64,000 bases of DNA from Kitasatospora aureofaciens (GTDB taxonomy: Bacteria; Actinomycetota; Actinomycetes; Streptomycetales; Streptomycetaceae), in contig JODU01000009.1 of NCBI GenBank assembly GCA_000720845.1, forward strand, positions 62,001 to 126,000. Direction: 5' to 3'. A model generated the notes under the pieces. That model worked only from the letters and a program-made list of their open reading frames with translations. It was not told the DNA's origin and ran no database searches. Position numbers and translations under genes: made by a program. Below are positions 40,266 through 49,128 of the stretch, piece after piece; position 1 is the stretch's first letter; each line of letters begins with the position of its first letter.

Positions 40266-43136
40266 ATGCTGGAGGGCATGACCGATCTGGAGGCAGCACT
40301 GCGCAGGGCCGTCCGCGGCGAGGTCGGGTTCGACACCACGTCCCGGGCGCTGACCACCATGGACGCCTCGAACTACCGGCGGGTCCCGCTCGGTGTCGTG
40401 GCCCCGAGGGACGCCGACGACGTGGCGGGCGTGCTGGAGGTGTGCCGGGAGCGCGGGGTGCCGGTCGTGGCGCGGGGCGGCGGTACGTCGATCGCCGGGC
40501 AGGCGACGGGCACGGGGGTGGTGCTGGACTTCACCCGGCACATGAACCGGCTGGTCGGAATCGATCCGGAGGCGCGTACGGCCGTCGTCCAGCCGGGGCT
40601 GGTCCTCGACCGTCTCCAGGACGCCGCCGCGCCGCACGGACTGCGTTTCGGGCCCGACCCCGCCACCCACAGCCGCTGCACCCTCGGCGGAATGATCGGC
40701 AACAACTCCTGCGGCTCCCACTCGGTGGCCTGGGGCACGACGGCGGACAGCGTGCGCGAGCTGACCGTGCTCACCGCGCGGGGGCGGCGGCTGCGGCTCG
40801 GGCAGGCGTGGTCCGGGGCGCCCGAGGGCCTGCGCGCGCTGGTGGACGGCGACCTGGCCTGCCTGCGTACCGGCTTCCCGGACCTCCCGCGCCGCATCTC
40901 CGGCTACGCGCTGGACGCCCTGCTCCCGGAGCGGGGCGCGGACGTGGCCCGCTCCTTCTGCGGCTCGGAGGGCACGCTCGGCGTGCTGACCGAGGCGGTC
41001 GTACGGCTGGTCGAGTCGCCCCGCGCGCGTGCGCTGGCGGTGCTGGGCTACGCCGACGAGGCCGGTGCGGCGGAGGCGGCGGCCGGACTGCTGCCGCTCG
41101 GTCCGCTCACGGTGGAGGGCATGGCGGTGGACCTGGTGCCGTCCACGCAGGGGCTGCCGCGGGGCGGGGCCTGGCTGTTCGTGGAGACGGGCGGCGACAC
41201 GGAGGCGGAGGCGCGGGCGCGTGCCCAGGCGGTGGTCCGGGCGGCGGACGTCGTGGACGCCCTCGTGGTCACCGACCCGGCCGGGCAGCGGACGCTGTGG
41301 CGCATCCGGGAGGACGCGAGCGGTACGGCGACGCGGATGCCGGACGGCTCGGAGGCCTGGCCCGGCTGGGAGGACTGCGCCGTGCCACCCGCCCGGCTGG
41401 GCGGCTACCTGCGGGACTTCAGGACCCTGCTGACCTCCCACGGCCTGCGTGGCACGCCGTACGGGCACTTCGGTGACGGCTGCATCCACGTACGCATCGA
41501 CTTCGACCTGCTGACGGACGCCGGGGTGGCCCGTTTCCGCCGCTTCTCGGAGGAGCTGGCGGACGTGGTCGTGGCGCACGGCGGCTCGCTGTCCGGGGAG
41601 CACGGCGACGGGCAGGCGCGGGCGGAGCTGCTGCCGAGGATGTACGGCACGCGGACAGTCGCCCTCTTCGAACGCGCCAAGGCCGTCTGGGACCCGGACG
41701 ACCTCCTCAACCCCGGCATGCTGGTCCGCCCGGCGCCGCTCGACGCGAACCTCCGCTTCTCCGTCCTGCCGCGCGAGCCGGTGGACGTGGAGTTCGGCTA
41801 CCCGTCCGACGGCGGCGACTTCTCGGCGGCGGTGCGCCGCTGCGTGGGGGTCGCCAAGTGCCGTACGACGTCGGTGTCGGGAGCGGGCGTGATGTGCCCG
41901 TCCTTCCGTGCCACGGGGGACGAGCAGCACTCCACGCGCGGCCGGGCCCGGCTGCTGCACGAGATGCTCGCGGGCGAGTTGGTGACCGACGGCTGGCGCT
42001 CGCCGGAGGTCCGGGACGCCCTGGACCTGTGCCTGTCCTGCAAGGGCTGCCGCTCCGACTGCCCGGTCGAGGTCGACATGGCCACGTACAAGGCGGAGTT
42101 CCTGCACCACCACTACGCCGGGCGCCGCCGCCCCGCCGCCCACTACGTGATGGGGTGGCTGCCGGTGTGGCTGCGCTGGGCGGCCCGGGCGCGGGTGGCG
42201 CCGGTCGTCAACGCGCTCGCGTCGGTACGGCCGTTGGCCGCGGTGGCGAAGCGGCTGGGCGGGATCGCCGGGGAGCGGGAGGTGCCGCGGCTGGCCGGGG
42301 AGACGTTCAGCAGGTGGTGGCGGGGGCGGGGAGGGCCGGCCGGGGGCGGCGACCTGGTGGTCCTGTGGCCGGACACCTTCACCGAGCACCTTTCGCCCTC
42401 CGTCGGCCGGGCGGCCGTACGGGTGCTGGAGGCGGCGGGGCTGCGGGTGGTGCTGCCGCCGACGCTGCGGGGACGTGCGGTGGTCGGCGACGGGACGTCG
42501 AGGTCGGCGGCCCCGCTCCTGTCCCTGCTGACGGCCCGCCGGGGGCAGGTCTGCTGCGGCCTGACGTACGTCTCGACGGGCCAACTGGACCGCGCCCGCA
42601 CGGTGATGCGCCGCACGCTGGACCTGATGGCCCCCGTGCTGGAGACGTCCGCACCGGTCGTCGTCCTGGAGCCGAGCTGTGCCGCCGCCCTGCGCACGGA
42701 CCTGCCCGAGCTGCTGCACGACGACCCGCGCGCGGCCCGGCTGGCGGCGCGGGTGCTGACCTTCGCGGAGGTGCTGGAGCGCCACGCCCCCGACTGGACC
42801 CCGCCCGCCGTGAACCGTCCGGTCACCGGCCAGACCCACTGCCACCAGCACGCGGTCCTGGGCGACGCGGCCGACCGGCGGCTGCGCGAGTCGGCGGGCC
42901 TGACCGGCGGGCTGAGCGGCGGCTGCTGCGGTCTCGCGGGCAACTTCGGCTTCGAGGACGGCCACTACGAGGTGTCGGCCGCGTGCGCGGAGGACCAGCT
43001 CCTCCCGGCGGTGCGCGAGGCCCCGGACGGCGCGGTGGTCCTGGCGGACGGCTTCTCGTGCCGGACCCAGCTGGAGCAGCTGGCGGGAGTGCGGGGGCGG
43101 CACCTCGCGGAGGTGCTGGCGGAGGGGCTGGAGTGA
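40266..43136 (+). CDS. Fused FAD-linked oxidase and Fe-S protein (D-2-hydroxyacid dehydrogenase-like)
   Basis: A 956-residue fusion. The N-terminal half is a GlcD/DLD-type FAD domain (VPVVARGGGTSIAGQATG, GRTIGNNSCGSHSVAWG-like GMIGNNSCGSHS, YGHFGDGCIHVRIDFDL, GSLSGEHGDGQAR). The C-terminal half is a GlcF/CCG iron-sulfur part: CLSCKGCRSDCPVEVDM for a 4Fe-4S cluster, QVCCGLTYVSTGQ and GGCCGLAGNFGF. This organisation occurs in D-lactate, glycolate or D-2-hydroxyglutarate dehydrogenases that feed electrons to the membrane quinone. ATG 40266 or 40278 are possible starts. Substrate not settled. Confidence 0.88.
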   Translation: MLEGMTDLEAALRRAVRGEVGFDTTSRALTTMDASNYRRVPLGVVAPRDADDVAGVLEVCRERGVPVVARGGGTSIAGQATGTGVVLDFTRHMNRLVGIDPEARTAVVQPGLVLDRLQDAAAPHGLRFGPDPATHSRCTLGGMIGNNSCGSHSVAWGTTADSVRELTVLTARGRRLRLGQAWSGAPEGLRALVDGDLACLRTGFPDLPRRISGYALDALLPERGADVARSFCGSEGTLGVLTEAVVRLVESPRARALAVLGYADEAGAAEAAAGLLPLGPLTVEGMAVDLVPSTQGLPRGGAWLFVETGGDTEAEARARAQAVVRAADVVDALVVTDPAGQRTLWRIREDASGTATRMPDGSEAWPGWEDCAVPPARLGGYLRDFRTLLTSHGLRGTPYGHFGDGCIHVRIDFDLLTDAGVARFRRFSEELADVVVAHGGSLSGEHGDGQARAELLPRMYGTRTVALFERAKAVWDPDDLLNPGMLVRPAPLDANLRFSVLPREPVDVEFGYPSDGGDFSAAVRRCVGVAKCRTTSVSGAGVMCPSFRATGDEQHSTRGRARLLHEMLAGELVTDGWRSPEVRDALDLCLSCKGCRSDCPVEVDMATYKAEFLHHHYAGRRRPAAHYVMGWLPVWLRWAARARVAPVVNALASVRPLAAVAKRLGGIAGEREVPRLAGETFSRWWRGRGGPAGGGDLVVLWPDTFTEHLSPSVGRAAVRVLEAAGLRVVLPPTLRGRAVVGDGTSRSAAPLLSLLTARRGQVCCGLTYVSTGQLDRARTVMRRTLDLMAPVLETSAPVVVLEPSCAAALRTDLPELLHDDPRAARLAARVLTFAEVLERHAPDWTPPAVNRPVTGQTHCHQHAVLGDAADRRLRESAGLTGGLSGGCCGLAGNFGFEDGHYEVSAACAEDQLLPAVREAPDGAVVLADGFSCRTQLEQLAGVRGRHLAEVLAEGLE

Positions 43137-43150
43137 GGCTCCGGTGGTGG

Positions 43151-44311
43151 CTACGGCCGGTGGAACGCGACCTCGGGGTGTGAGGGCGTGGGGCCGTGCA
43201 GGAGCGTCTGGGGGATGCCCCGCAGATGGAGGTCGAAGAAGGCACGGACGTAGTCCCGGGTGATATACCAACCCCGCTCGCCCGAGAGCGGGACCTCCGG
43301 ATCCGCCAGCCCCAGCTGCTCCGCCAGCCAGGGGATGTCGGTGAAGGAGAAGTGCCCGGCCCCGGTCACGGTCAGCCAGCGTTTCCAGCCGTGCAGACGC
43401 TCCCAGGTGGCGGGCCAGTCGCTGCCGGTGTCGGCGGGACCGTGGACGTCCTCGGCGCCGACCATCATGAACGGACGCCGGCCGAGTCCGGACCCGGCGT
43501 CGCGCACGAAGAACCCCCCGTCGAGGTTGACCCCCGCCCGTACGCGGCGGTCGGCGGCCATCGTCGCCATGGCGGCCGCTCCCCCGATCGAATGCCCGGC
43601 GACGCCGATACGGTGCGAGTCGATCACGGGGGCGAGCGCCCCCGCGCGCCGGTGGCCGGTCAACTCGTCGATCACGAAGGACAGGTCCGCGGCCCGGCCC
43701 TCCACCACGGCCGCCTCCTCGACGTCGACGCCGACCCGGTCGCAGGCCACACAGGGCGGGACCCGGCCGCCGGGGAACTCCGTGCCGACGGACTCGTAGG
43801 CGTGGTCCACGGCGGCCACCACGTAACCGCGGCCGGCCAGTTCCTCGGCGAGCGCGGTGAGCGTGGTGCGCGGCATCGAGAAGCCGGGGGACAGCAGGAC
43901 GAGGGGAAAGCGACCCGGCGCGGGAGGTGCGCCGACCCGCGCATGCGTCCGCGTCCCCGCGACCGTCGCGGCCGGCACGACCCCGGCGAGTCCTTTGACC
44001 TCCAGGAGCCGCTGCGCCTCGCTCTCGGTCATGTACCGCGCCGGGGTCCCACCGGACGGGCGTGCCGGGTAGGAAACGGACACCATCAGCTCCCTGCCGC
44101 GCGCCGTCGGCACCCAGGGGTCGGCGCGGTGCCGGTCGACGAGGTGCAGGGTGCGGCGGCCCACGGGGTGGGGGCCGGTGGGGGTGGGCAGCTCCAGGGC
44201 GGTGTCGGGAGCCGACGACGCGGGGGCCGCTCCCAGGAGGGGGACGGACAGACCCCCCGCGATCAGCGCGGTCAGGACGGTCCTGCGTGAGGTGCGTGAT
44301 CTTCCGGTCAT
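43151..44311 (-). CDS. Secreted alpha/beta hydrolase, Tat-type signal
   Basis: A 386-residue exported esterase. The N-terminus SRTSRRTVLTALIAGG carries a Tat-like twin arginine, with cleavage near SSA. The catalytic nucleophile sits in GHSIGG, a candidate Asp in NLDGGF, and His in TGAGHFSF. The layout matches the platelet-activating-factor-acetylhydrolase/BTA-hydrolase-like lipase group. Start ATG 44311 is chosen for the signal. Cys residues VACDRVG and PPCVAC may form a disulphide. Substrate unknown. Confidence 0.84.
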   Translation of the reverse strand: MTGRSRTSRRTVLTALIAGGLSVPLLGAAPASSAPDTALELPTPTGPHPVGRRTLHLVDRHRADPWVPTARGRELMVSVSYPARPSGGTPARYMTESEAQRLLEVKGLAGVVPAATVAGTRTHARVGAPPAPGRFPLVLLSPGFSMPRTTLTALAEELAGRGYVVAAVDHAYESVGTEFPGGRVPPCVACDRVGVDVEEAAVVEGRAADLSFVIDELTGHRRAGALAPVIDSHRIGVAGHSIGGAAAMATMAADRRVRAGVNLDGGFFVRDAGSGLGRRPFMMVGAEDVHGPADTGSDWPATWERLHGWKRWLTVTGAGHFSFTDIPWLAEQLGLADPEVPLSGERGWYITRDYVRAFFDLHLRGIPQTLLHGPTPSHPEVAFHRP

Positions 44312-44421
44312 GCGGACGACGCTAGGCGCCGGTGCCCGCTCAACGCGTCGGCCCGGGGCGGTACTTGGGCGTACGCCCGGAGGCTGATCCCGGGAGCCCG
44401 GATGGCACCGTGGGATCAGTG

Positions 44422-45273
44422 TCAGGTCCCGGAGCCAGTGTCCCCGGCTCTCCGCCACGCCTCCGCGGTCCGAGGGGCACCGGTTCCGTCGTCGACCTGG
44501 AAGGTGATCACGTCGACCTCGTCGGTTCCCGCCAGATCCGGGTAGTGGCCCTTGAGGCCTTTCCGGAGTTCGTCCGCGGTCGCCAGACCCTCGGCCTGGG
44601 CGTCCTGGTCGGTGAGTTCGCTGACCAGGCAGTGCTTGATGCCGGTCACTTCTGCCGACAGCACGACTTCCGGGTCGCTTTCGAACACCAGCCGTGCCGG
44701 CCCGAGCTGGGCCGGGTCCCGGAAGCGGGTGGTTCTGGTCTTGGTGCCGGAGCGGACGTCTTCGAGGTAGCGGGGGTTGAACCGGATGACCGGGGGACCG
44801 GCCGTATAGGGGTCCTGGTAGAGCGACGGGTCGAGACCCTTCATGCCTTCCGGGGTCCATTGCTGGGTCAGCGGCATCAGGTCGGCGGCGAGCACGGATC
44901 TGAGCCCCGCGGGCGTGGGCACGATGACGCGCATGGCGGGGTAGTAGTCCACGAAGACCTGCCGATCGCGCCCGCACGGACCGACGACCCCGCGTCCGTG
45001 GTTTCCCACGGCGACGATGCAGCGCATCTGGCGGGCACCCCGGGCTCGCGCGGCTCCCAGAGCCACGAGTTCGGCGCAGGGGCCGCCGGTGAAGTGGTAG
45101 AGGTTCACGCCGGCGAACATCCGGTAGTCGGCGGCCATGACCGCGGCGCCCATCGTGTGGACCCCGTCCTCGTCGGGCCCGGCGTCGGTATGCGCGTCTA
45201 TGGTGCGGCGTGCCAGCTCCACGAGCTCACGCTCGTCGTCGTCGAGAGCTCGTGCAGAGGGCGGTACGTACAC
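44422..45273 (-). CDS. Blasticidin-S-deaminase-like protein fused to ASCH domain
   Basis: From GTG 45273 (GGAAGG seven bases before it; ATGs at 45318 and 45381 are alternatives) the product is 283 residues. Residues 15-120 resemble the fungal blasticidin-S deaminase: FAGVNLYHFTGGPCAELVALGAA, CIVAVGNHGRG and GPCGRDRQVFVD. The zinc ligand Cys66 and catalytic Glu68 are in PCAEL; the second pair reads PCGRDRQ, so the second Cys is Asp103. From about residue 160 an ASCH-type domain follows (VIRFNPRYLEDVRSGTKTRTTRF, with G-x-K-x4-R), ending at a DVITFQVDD strand. Deaminase and nucleic-acid- or nucleoside-binding domain in one chain is unusual. Confidence 0.8.
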   Translation of the reverse strand: MYVPPSARALDDDERELVELARRTIDAHTDAGPDEDGVHTMGAAVMAADYRMFAGVNLYHFTGGPCAELVALGAARARGARQMRCIVAVGNHGRGVVGPCGRDRQVFVDYYPAMRVIVPTPAGLRSVLAADLMPLTQQWTPEGMKGLDPSLYQDPYTAGPPVIRFNPRYLEDVRSGTKTRTTRFRDPAQLGPARLVFESDPEVVLSAEVTGIKHCLVSELTDQDAQAEGLATADELRKGLKGHYPDLAGTDEVDVITFQVDDGTGAPRTAEAWRRAGDTGSGT

Positions 45274-45432
45274 CTGTCGGCCTTCCCTTCCGTCAGCGGG
45301 CGCCGAAGAGCTTCCCATGCCGCGCAGCTGGGCTCCACGGGATTTCGGCCTGCCCCGACCGGCGCCTTGTGCCGATCCCATGGGCGGGGGCTAGGGTCGT
45401 GGCCGATCGTGTCACTGAGGAGGGGGCCGAGG

Positions 45433-45975
45433 ATGAGCGGGACGGTGGCGGCAGTCAGCAGCAACGGCGTGTACTCGTTCACCAAGCCGAACCGGGACGG
45501 CATCACGCTGCTCGCCGGGCTCGGGGTGGAGGGCGACGTCCATGCCGGCGTGACGGTCAAGCATCGCTCACGCGTCGCGCAGGACCCCACCCAGCCGAAC
45601 CTGCGCCAGGTCCACCTCATCCATGAAGAGCTCTTCGCAGAGGTCGGTGCGGAGGGATTCAAGGTGGCGCCCGGCGACCTCGGCGAGAACATCACCACCC
45701 GTGGCATCGATCTGCTCGGCCTGCCGGCCGGCACGCTGCTGCGCGTCGGCGACGACGCAGTGCTGGAGGTGACCGGCCTGCGCAACCCCTGCCTGCAGAT
45801 CGACAACTTCCGAGACGGGCTGCTGAAGCAGGTGGTCGGCCGCGACGAGAGCGGGAACGTCGTACGCAAGGCCGGAATCATGAGCATCGTGAAGGCGGGT
45901 GGCGCAGTGCGCCCGGGCGACACGATCAAAGCGGAGCTTCCCAGCGGGCCGCACCGGCCCCTGGAGCGGGTCTGA
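45433..45975 (+). CDS. MOSC-domain protein
   Basis: A 180-residue standalone MOSC domain (molybdenum-cofactor sulfurase C-terminal type). Visible blocks: VEGDVHAGVTVKHRSR, RQVHLIHEELFAE, APGDLGENITTRGIDLLGLPAGTLLRVGDDAVLEVTGLRNPC, where the conserved Cys is in NPC, and GIMSIVKAGGAVRPGD. It is divergent from the deaminase-ASCH gene by 159 bases. Some such proteins (for example YiiM) detoxify hydroxylaminopurines, which would be an interesting neighbour to a deaminase, but this is inference. Confidence 0.88.
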   Translation: MSGTVAAVSSNGVYSFTKPNRDGITLLAGLGVEGDVHAGVTVKHRSRVAQDPTQPNLRQVHLIHEELFAEVGAEGFKVAPGDLGENITTRGIDLLGLPAGTLLRVGDDAVLEVTGLRNPCLQIDNFRDGLLKQVVGRDESGNVVRKAGIMSIVKAGGAVRPGDTIKAELPSGPHRPLERV

Positions 45976-46089
45976 CGGCTCGCGATCGGGTGAGTCCGTT
46001 CGCGTGAACGGCGCCACTGTCAGCCGCGCGATCAGCGGGAGGAGCGCTTCCCGCTCCGAGGTGCCGGAACCGCGCGCCGCCGCCGACGC

Positions 46090-47661
46090 GTGATCGTTCG
46101 TATGGACGGTTCGGATCAAGCGGCAGATCGGCGGCGGTGGGGCGGCAAGCGGGCGTGGGTGTCCGGGTGTGGCGCGGCCCTCGTCGCCTTGGTGGTCGCG
46201 GCGGGGGTGGTGATCGCCGGTGGGGAGCCCGCCGGCATCGCCGCGCCGTACGGGTGCGGGACGGGCGGAGTCCACGGCACCGCCTCCACCGCCCCCGCGT
46301 CGGACCGGCCCGCGCCGGACGGCGTTGCCGACTTCGACGGGGACGGGCACCCGGACCTGGCCCTCGGCTCGATGGGGAGCGTGGCGGACGGGGTCGGCGG
46401 GGGGAGCATCGAGGTCGCGTACGGGGCGGGGGACGGGACCGGGATCGCCCGGTGCCAGTACCTGACGCAGGACGACCCGGGGATACCGGGCGGCAACCGG
46501 GACGAGGCCTTCTTCGGCACCGATGTCGTGGCTCGCGACTTCGACGGGGACGGGTACACCGACCTCGCCGCCTCCGTCTTCGACTGGAAGCCCAGCGTGA
46601 TCATCATGTGGGGGTCCGAGGACGGGCTCTCGCGTGCCGCCCGGGTGCCGGGGACGGACGGCAGTCACGTCGCCTGGGGCATCGACCCGATCCTGGACGA
46701 GCAGCTCGTCGGCGGTGACTTCGACGGGGACGGGCACCCCGACCTGGTCTTCGGGCTCGGCTCCGGCAAGGGGCTGCTCAAGGGGCCCTTCGGGCGGGAC
46801 GGCACCCCCGCCGCGACGGGCGCCGTCCCCGCTCCGCGCCGTCCCGCCCCGGACGTCAGGAGCGCGAACTACGGCGACCTGCTCGCCGGGGACCTCGACG
46901 GCGACGGCATCGACGACCTGGTGAGCTTCCACGACGCCGACACCGGACCCGAGGTGCCCTGGCGGGAGAGGACCCGGCCGGTCAGCTATCTGCACGGCGG
47001 CCGGGACGGCTTCACGCAGCCCGAGGGCATCCGGCTCCCCGACGCGGGCGAGGGGGCGATCGGCGACGTGGACGGCGACGGGTACGGCGACCTGGTGCTC
47101 AGTCCCCGGGGCGGCGACGCGAGCCGCAGCTCGGTGACGGTGGTGTACGGGTCGAAGACCGGGCCGGGGGAGAGGACGACGACCGTCGACCGGGACACCC
47201 CGGGCGTACCCGGCGAGGAACCTCAGGACGAGGACGCCGTCTTCACCGGCCTGGACACGGGCGACGTCAACGGCGACGGATACACCGACGTGGTCGCCGG
47301 GGCTCCCCGGTGGGACGTGTACGGAGAGCCGGGGCCGGAGCAGGTGCTGTACCTGGAGGGCGGGCCGGACGGGGTCAGCGGTGCGGGCGCCCGGCTGTTC
47401 GACGGGGACGAGTTGGGCGCCGCCCCGGGCGGGGACGCCGACTTCGGCGCCGCCGTGGGCCTCACCGACCTCGACGGCGACTCCCACGCCGACCTCGTGG
47501 TGACCGCGCCGGGCGGCGACACCGTCGACGGCGTCGCCCTCCTGCTGCCCGGCACCGCGGACGGGCCGTCCGACGCCGGTGTCACCCGGCTGTCCGAGGA
47601 CACCTTCGACGACACCGAGGGGCTGGGCCTGCTGATGGGCGGCGGGGAGATCGCCCACTAG
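46090..47661 (+). CDS. FG-GAP/integrin-like repeat protein, exported
   Basis: A 523-residue protein beginning with an N-terminal hydrophobic signal/anchor (AWVSGCGAALVALVVAAGVVIAGG). The rest is repeats of FG-GAP/VCBS type with calcium sites of D-x-D-x-D-G-x-x-D form: DFDGDGHPDLALG, DFDGDGYTDLAAS, DFDGDGHPDLVFG, DLDGDGIDDLV, DVDGDGYGDLVL, DVNGDGYTDVVAG and DLDGDSHADLVV. Seven blades fit a seven-fold propeller. GTG 46090 or ATG 46102 may be the start. Probably cell-surface, calcium-binding; function unknown. Confidence 0.85.
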   Translation: MIVRMDGSDQAADRRRWGGKRAWVSGCGAALVALVVAAGVVIAGGEPAGIAAPYGCGTGGVHGTASTAPASDRPAPDGVADFDGDGHPDLALGSMGSVADGVGGGSIEVAYGAGDGTGIARCQYLTQDDPGIPGGNRDEAFFGTDVVARDFDGDGYTDLAASVFDWKPSVIIMWGSEDGLSRAARVPGTDGSHVAWGIDPILDEQLVGGDFDGDGHPDLVFGLGSGKGLLKGPFGRDGTPAATGAVPAPRRPAPDVRSANYGDLLAGDLDGDGIDDLVSFHDADTGPEVPWRERTRPVSYLHGGRDGFTQPEGIRLPDAGEGAIGDVDGDGYGDLVLSPRGGDASRSSVTVVYGSKTGPGERTTTVDRDTPGVPGEEPQDEDAVFTGLDTGDVNGDGYTDVVAGAPRWDVYGEPGPEQVLYLEGGPDGVSGAGARLFDGDELGAAPGGDADFGAAVGLTDLDGDSHADLVVTAPGGDTVDGVALLLPGTADGPSDAGVTRLSEDTFDDTEGLGLLMGGGEIAH

Positions 47662-47745
47662 GCCCCCCGCGCTGTCCCGGCCTTCTCCGGAAGCCCCGCG
47701 GTGGCCGGCGGTCTAGGACGAGACCTGACCTATACGGCCCATAGC

Positions 47746-47774
47746 GTGTTCCTCGACCGACGGAGCAGGAACAC
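47746..47774 (+). promoter_or_regulatory. Hairpin before DUF664 gene
   Basis: GTGTTCCT (47746-47753) and AGGAACAC (47767-47774), 13-base loop, about 15 bases before the start codon. The last bases are near the ribosome site (GGAAGGCGGAG). Confidence 0.4.
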
Positions 47775-47789
47775 CGGAAGGCGGAGACC

Positions 47790-48362
47790 ATGACCACCAT
47801 TGAGTCCCTCACCAGCGAGCCGACCACCCGCGACCTGACCGAGGCCCCGGCCCTCACCGGCGAGCGCGCCGACCTGGTGGCGACGCTGGCCAAGCACCGG
47901 CACTTCCTGCGCTTCACCACTCGCGACCTCACCGACGAGCAGGCCGGGCTGCGGACCACCGCCAGTGAGCTGTGCCTGGGCGGCCTGATCAAGCACGTCA
48001 CCGCGGTCGAGCGGGGCTGGACCGGCTTCATCGTGAACGGCCCCTCGGTGATGGGCGACTTCACGGCCATGACCGAGGACGACTGGGCCCGGCGGGCCGA
48101 CGAGTTCAGGATGCTGCCCGGCGAGACGCTGGCCGGTGTGCTGGACGACTACGCCGAGGTGGCCCGCCGGACCGAGGAGCTGGTCGCCACCCTGCCCGAC
48201 CTGGGGGCCGCCCAGCCGCTGCCGAAGGCGCCCTGGTTCGAGGCCGGCGACGAGTGGTCGGCGCGCCGGGTGCTGATGCACGTCATCGCCGAGACCGCCC
48301 AGCACGCGGGCCACGCCGACATCATCCGGGAGTCCCTGGACGGTGCCAAGAGCATGGGATGA
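47790..48362 (+). CDS. DUF664/DinB-like metal-binding protein
   Basis: A 190-residue four-helix-bundle protein of the DinB/DUF664 type. Candidate metal His are in GLIKHVTAVE and the HVIAETAQHAGHADIIRE helix near the C-terminus, a pattern typical of DUF664. Such proteins often act as thiol-dependent transferases or metal-dependent enzymes; the actual reaction here is unknown. Confidence 0.85.
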   Translation: MTTIESLTSEPTTRDLTEAPALTGERADLVATLAKHRHFLRFTTRDLTDEQAGLRTTASELCLGGLIKHVTAVERGWTGFIVNGPSVMGDFTAMTEDDWARRADEFRMLPGETLAGVLDDYAEVARRTEELVATLPDLGAAQPLPKAPWFEAGDEWSARRVLMHVIAETAQHAGHADIIRESLDGAKSMG

Positions 48363-48422
48363 CCGGCGAGCACGGGGGTGACCGGCGGCGGTCCGGGCGG
48401 GCGGGTGTCCGTCACCCGGCCG

Positions 48423-49121
48423 TCACCCGTAGAGCGAAAGGGCTCCCGGGCTGTCTCCCTCGAACCGCTGCCCCATGGCGATCTCCTCGCCGACCACCGA
48501 CCACACCGTCTCGTCGTCCTGGAAGGGGAGCGGGTCGATGCGGCTCGTCTCCCGGCGGATGCGTTCGACCTGGCGGTCGAGCCGCTCGAAGCCGGCTTCC
48601 TCGTCGTCGCCGTCGAAGGTGAATTCCGCCAGCAGCCGCTGGAACCGGGCGGTGACCCGGACCAGGGAGGAGACGTCCGTGTGGAGCCCTCGCACCGTCT
48701 CCTCGCCGGCGTCGAAGGCGTACACCTTGCCGGAACCCGGGTCGAGGGCGAGGTGGGCGCTGAGGAGCCAGCCGATGACGGGCCAGTCGCCGGCCCCCGG
48801 CGGGGCGTCCTCGAAGTCCCCGGTGTCGACGACGCGTCCGACCGCGGGCAGCCGTCCGGTCTCCTCGTCCGGCGCACGCAGCCGGAGCGTCCCGGTGGGC
48901 ACGCCGACGGTCCGCAGGAGGCGGGCGCCGTCGGTGTCCGCGGCGAGGGGCGGGAAGGCGGCGGCGGGCAGGGTCGCGAGCCCGGACTCGCCGAAGGCGT
49001 CGACGAGTTCGCCGCGATTGACGTCGAAAAGCACTGCCGGGACTCCGAACTCGGCCGAGGCGCGGGCGCCGTGGGGCGCCGGCCGGATCATTTCACGGTC
49101 GCTGTGACCGCCTTCCCGCAC
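48423..49121 (-). CDS. SUKH-4-type protein (immunity-like)
   Basis: A 232-residue protein with the look of SUKH-4 immunity proteins: a starting helix LVDAFGESGLATLPAAAFPPLAADTDGARLLRTVGVPTG, the middle strand region GWLLSAHLALDPGSGKVYAFDAG, and a C-terminal Trp helix WSVVGEEIAMGQRFEG. SUKH proteins neutralise polymorphic nuclease/deaminase toxins. No cognate toxin gene is next to it; its partner is a NUDIX hydrolase 7 bases upstream on the same strand. Start GTG 49121, or ATG 49091. Confidence 0.6.
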   Translation of the reverse strand: MREGGHSDREMIRPAPHGARASAEFGVPAVLFDVNRGELVDAFGESGLATLPAAAFPPLAADTDGARLLRTVGVPTGTLRLRAPDEETGRLPAVGRVVDTGDFEDAPPGAGDWPVIGWLLSAHLALDPGSGKVYAFDAGEETVRGLHTDVSSLVRVTARFQRLLAEFTFDGDDEEAGFERLDRQVERIRRETSRIDPLPFQDDETVWSVVGEEIAMGQRFEGDSPGALSLYG

Positions 49122-49128
49122 CCGGCGC

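Noticed and set aside
40254..43271. A 1005-codon frame antisense to the FAD/Fe-S fusion gene
   Set aside because: Arg/Gln/His-rich low-complexity product typical of antisense frames; the plus strand clearly encodes the dehydrogenase.
48423..49121. A toxin-immunity pair
   Set aside because: The neighbours are a NUDIX hydrolase and a DUF664 protein; neither resembles a polymorphic toxin.
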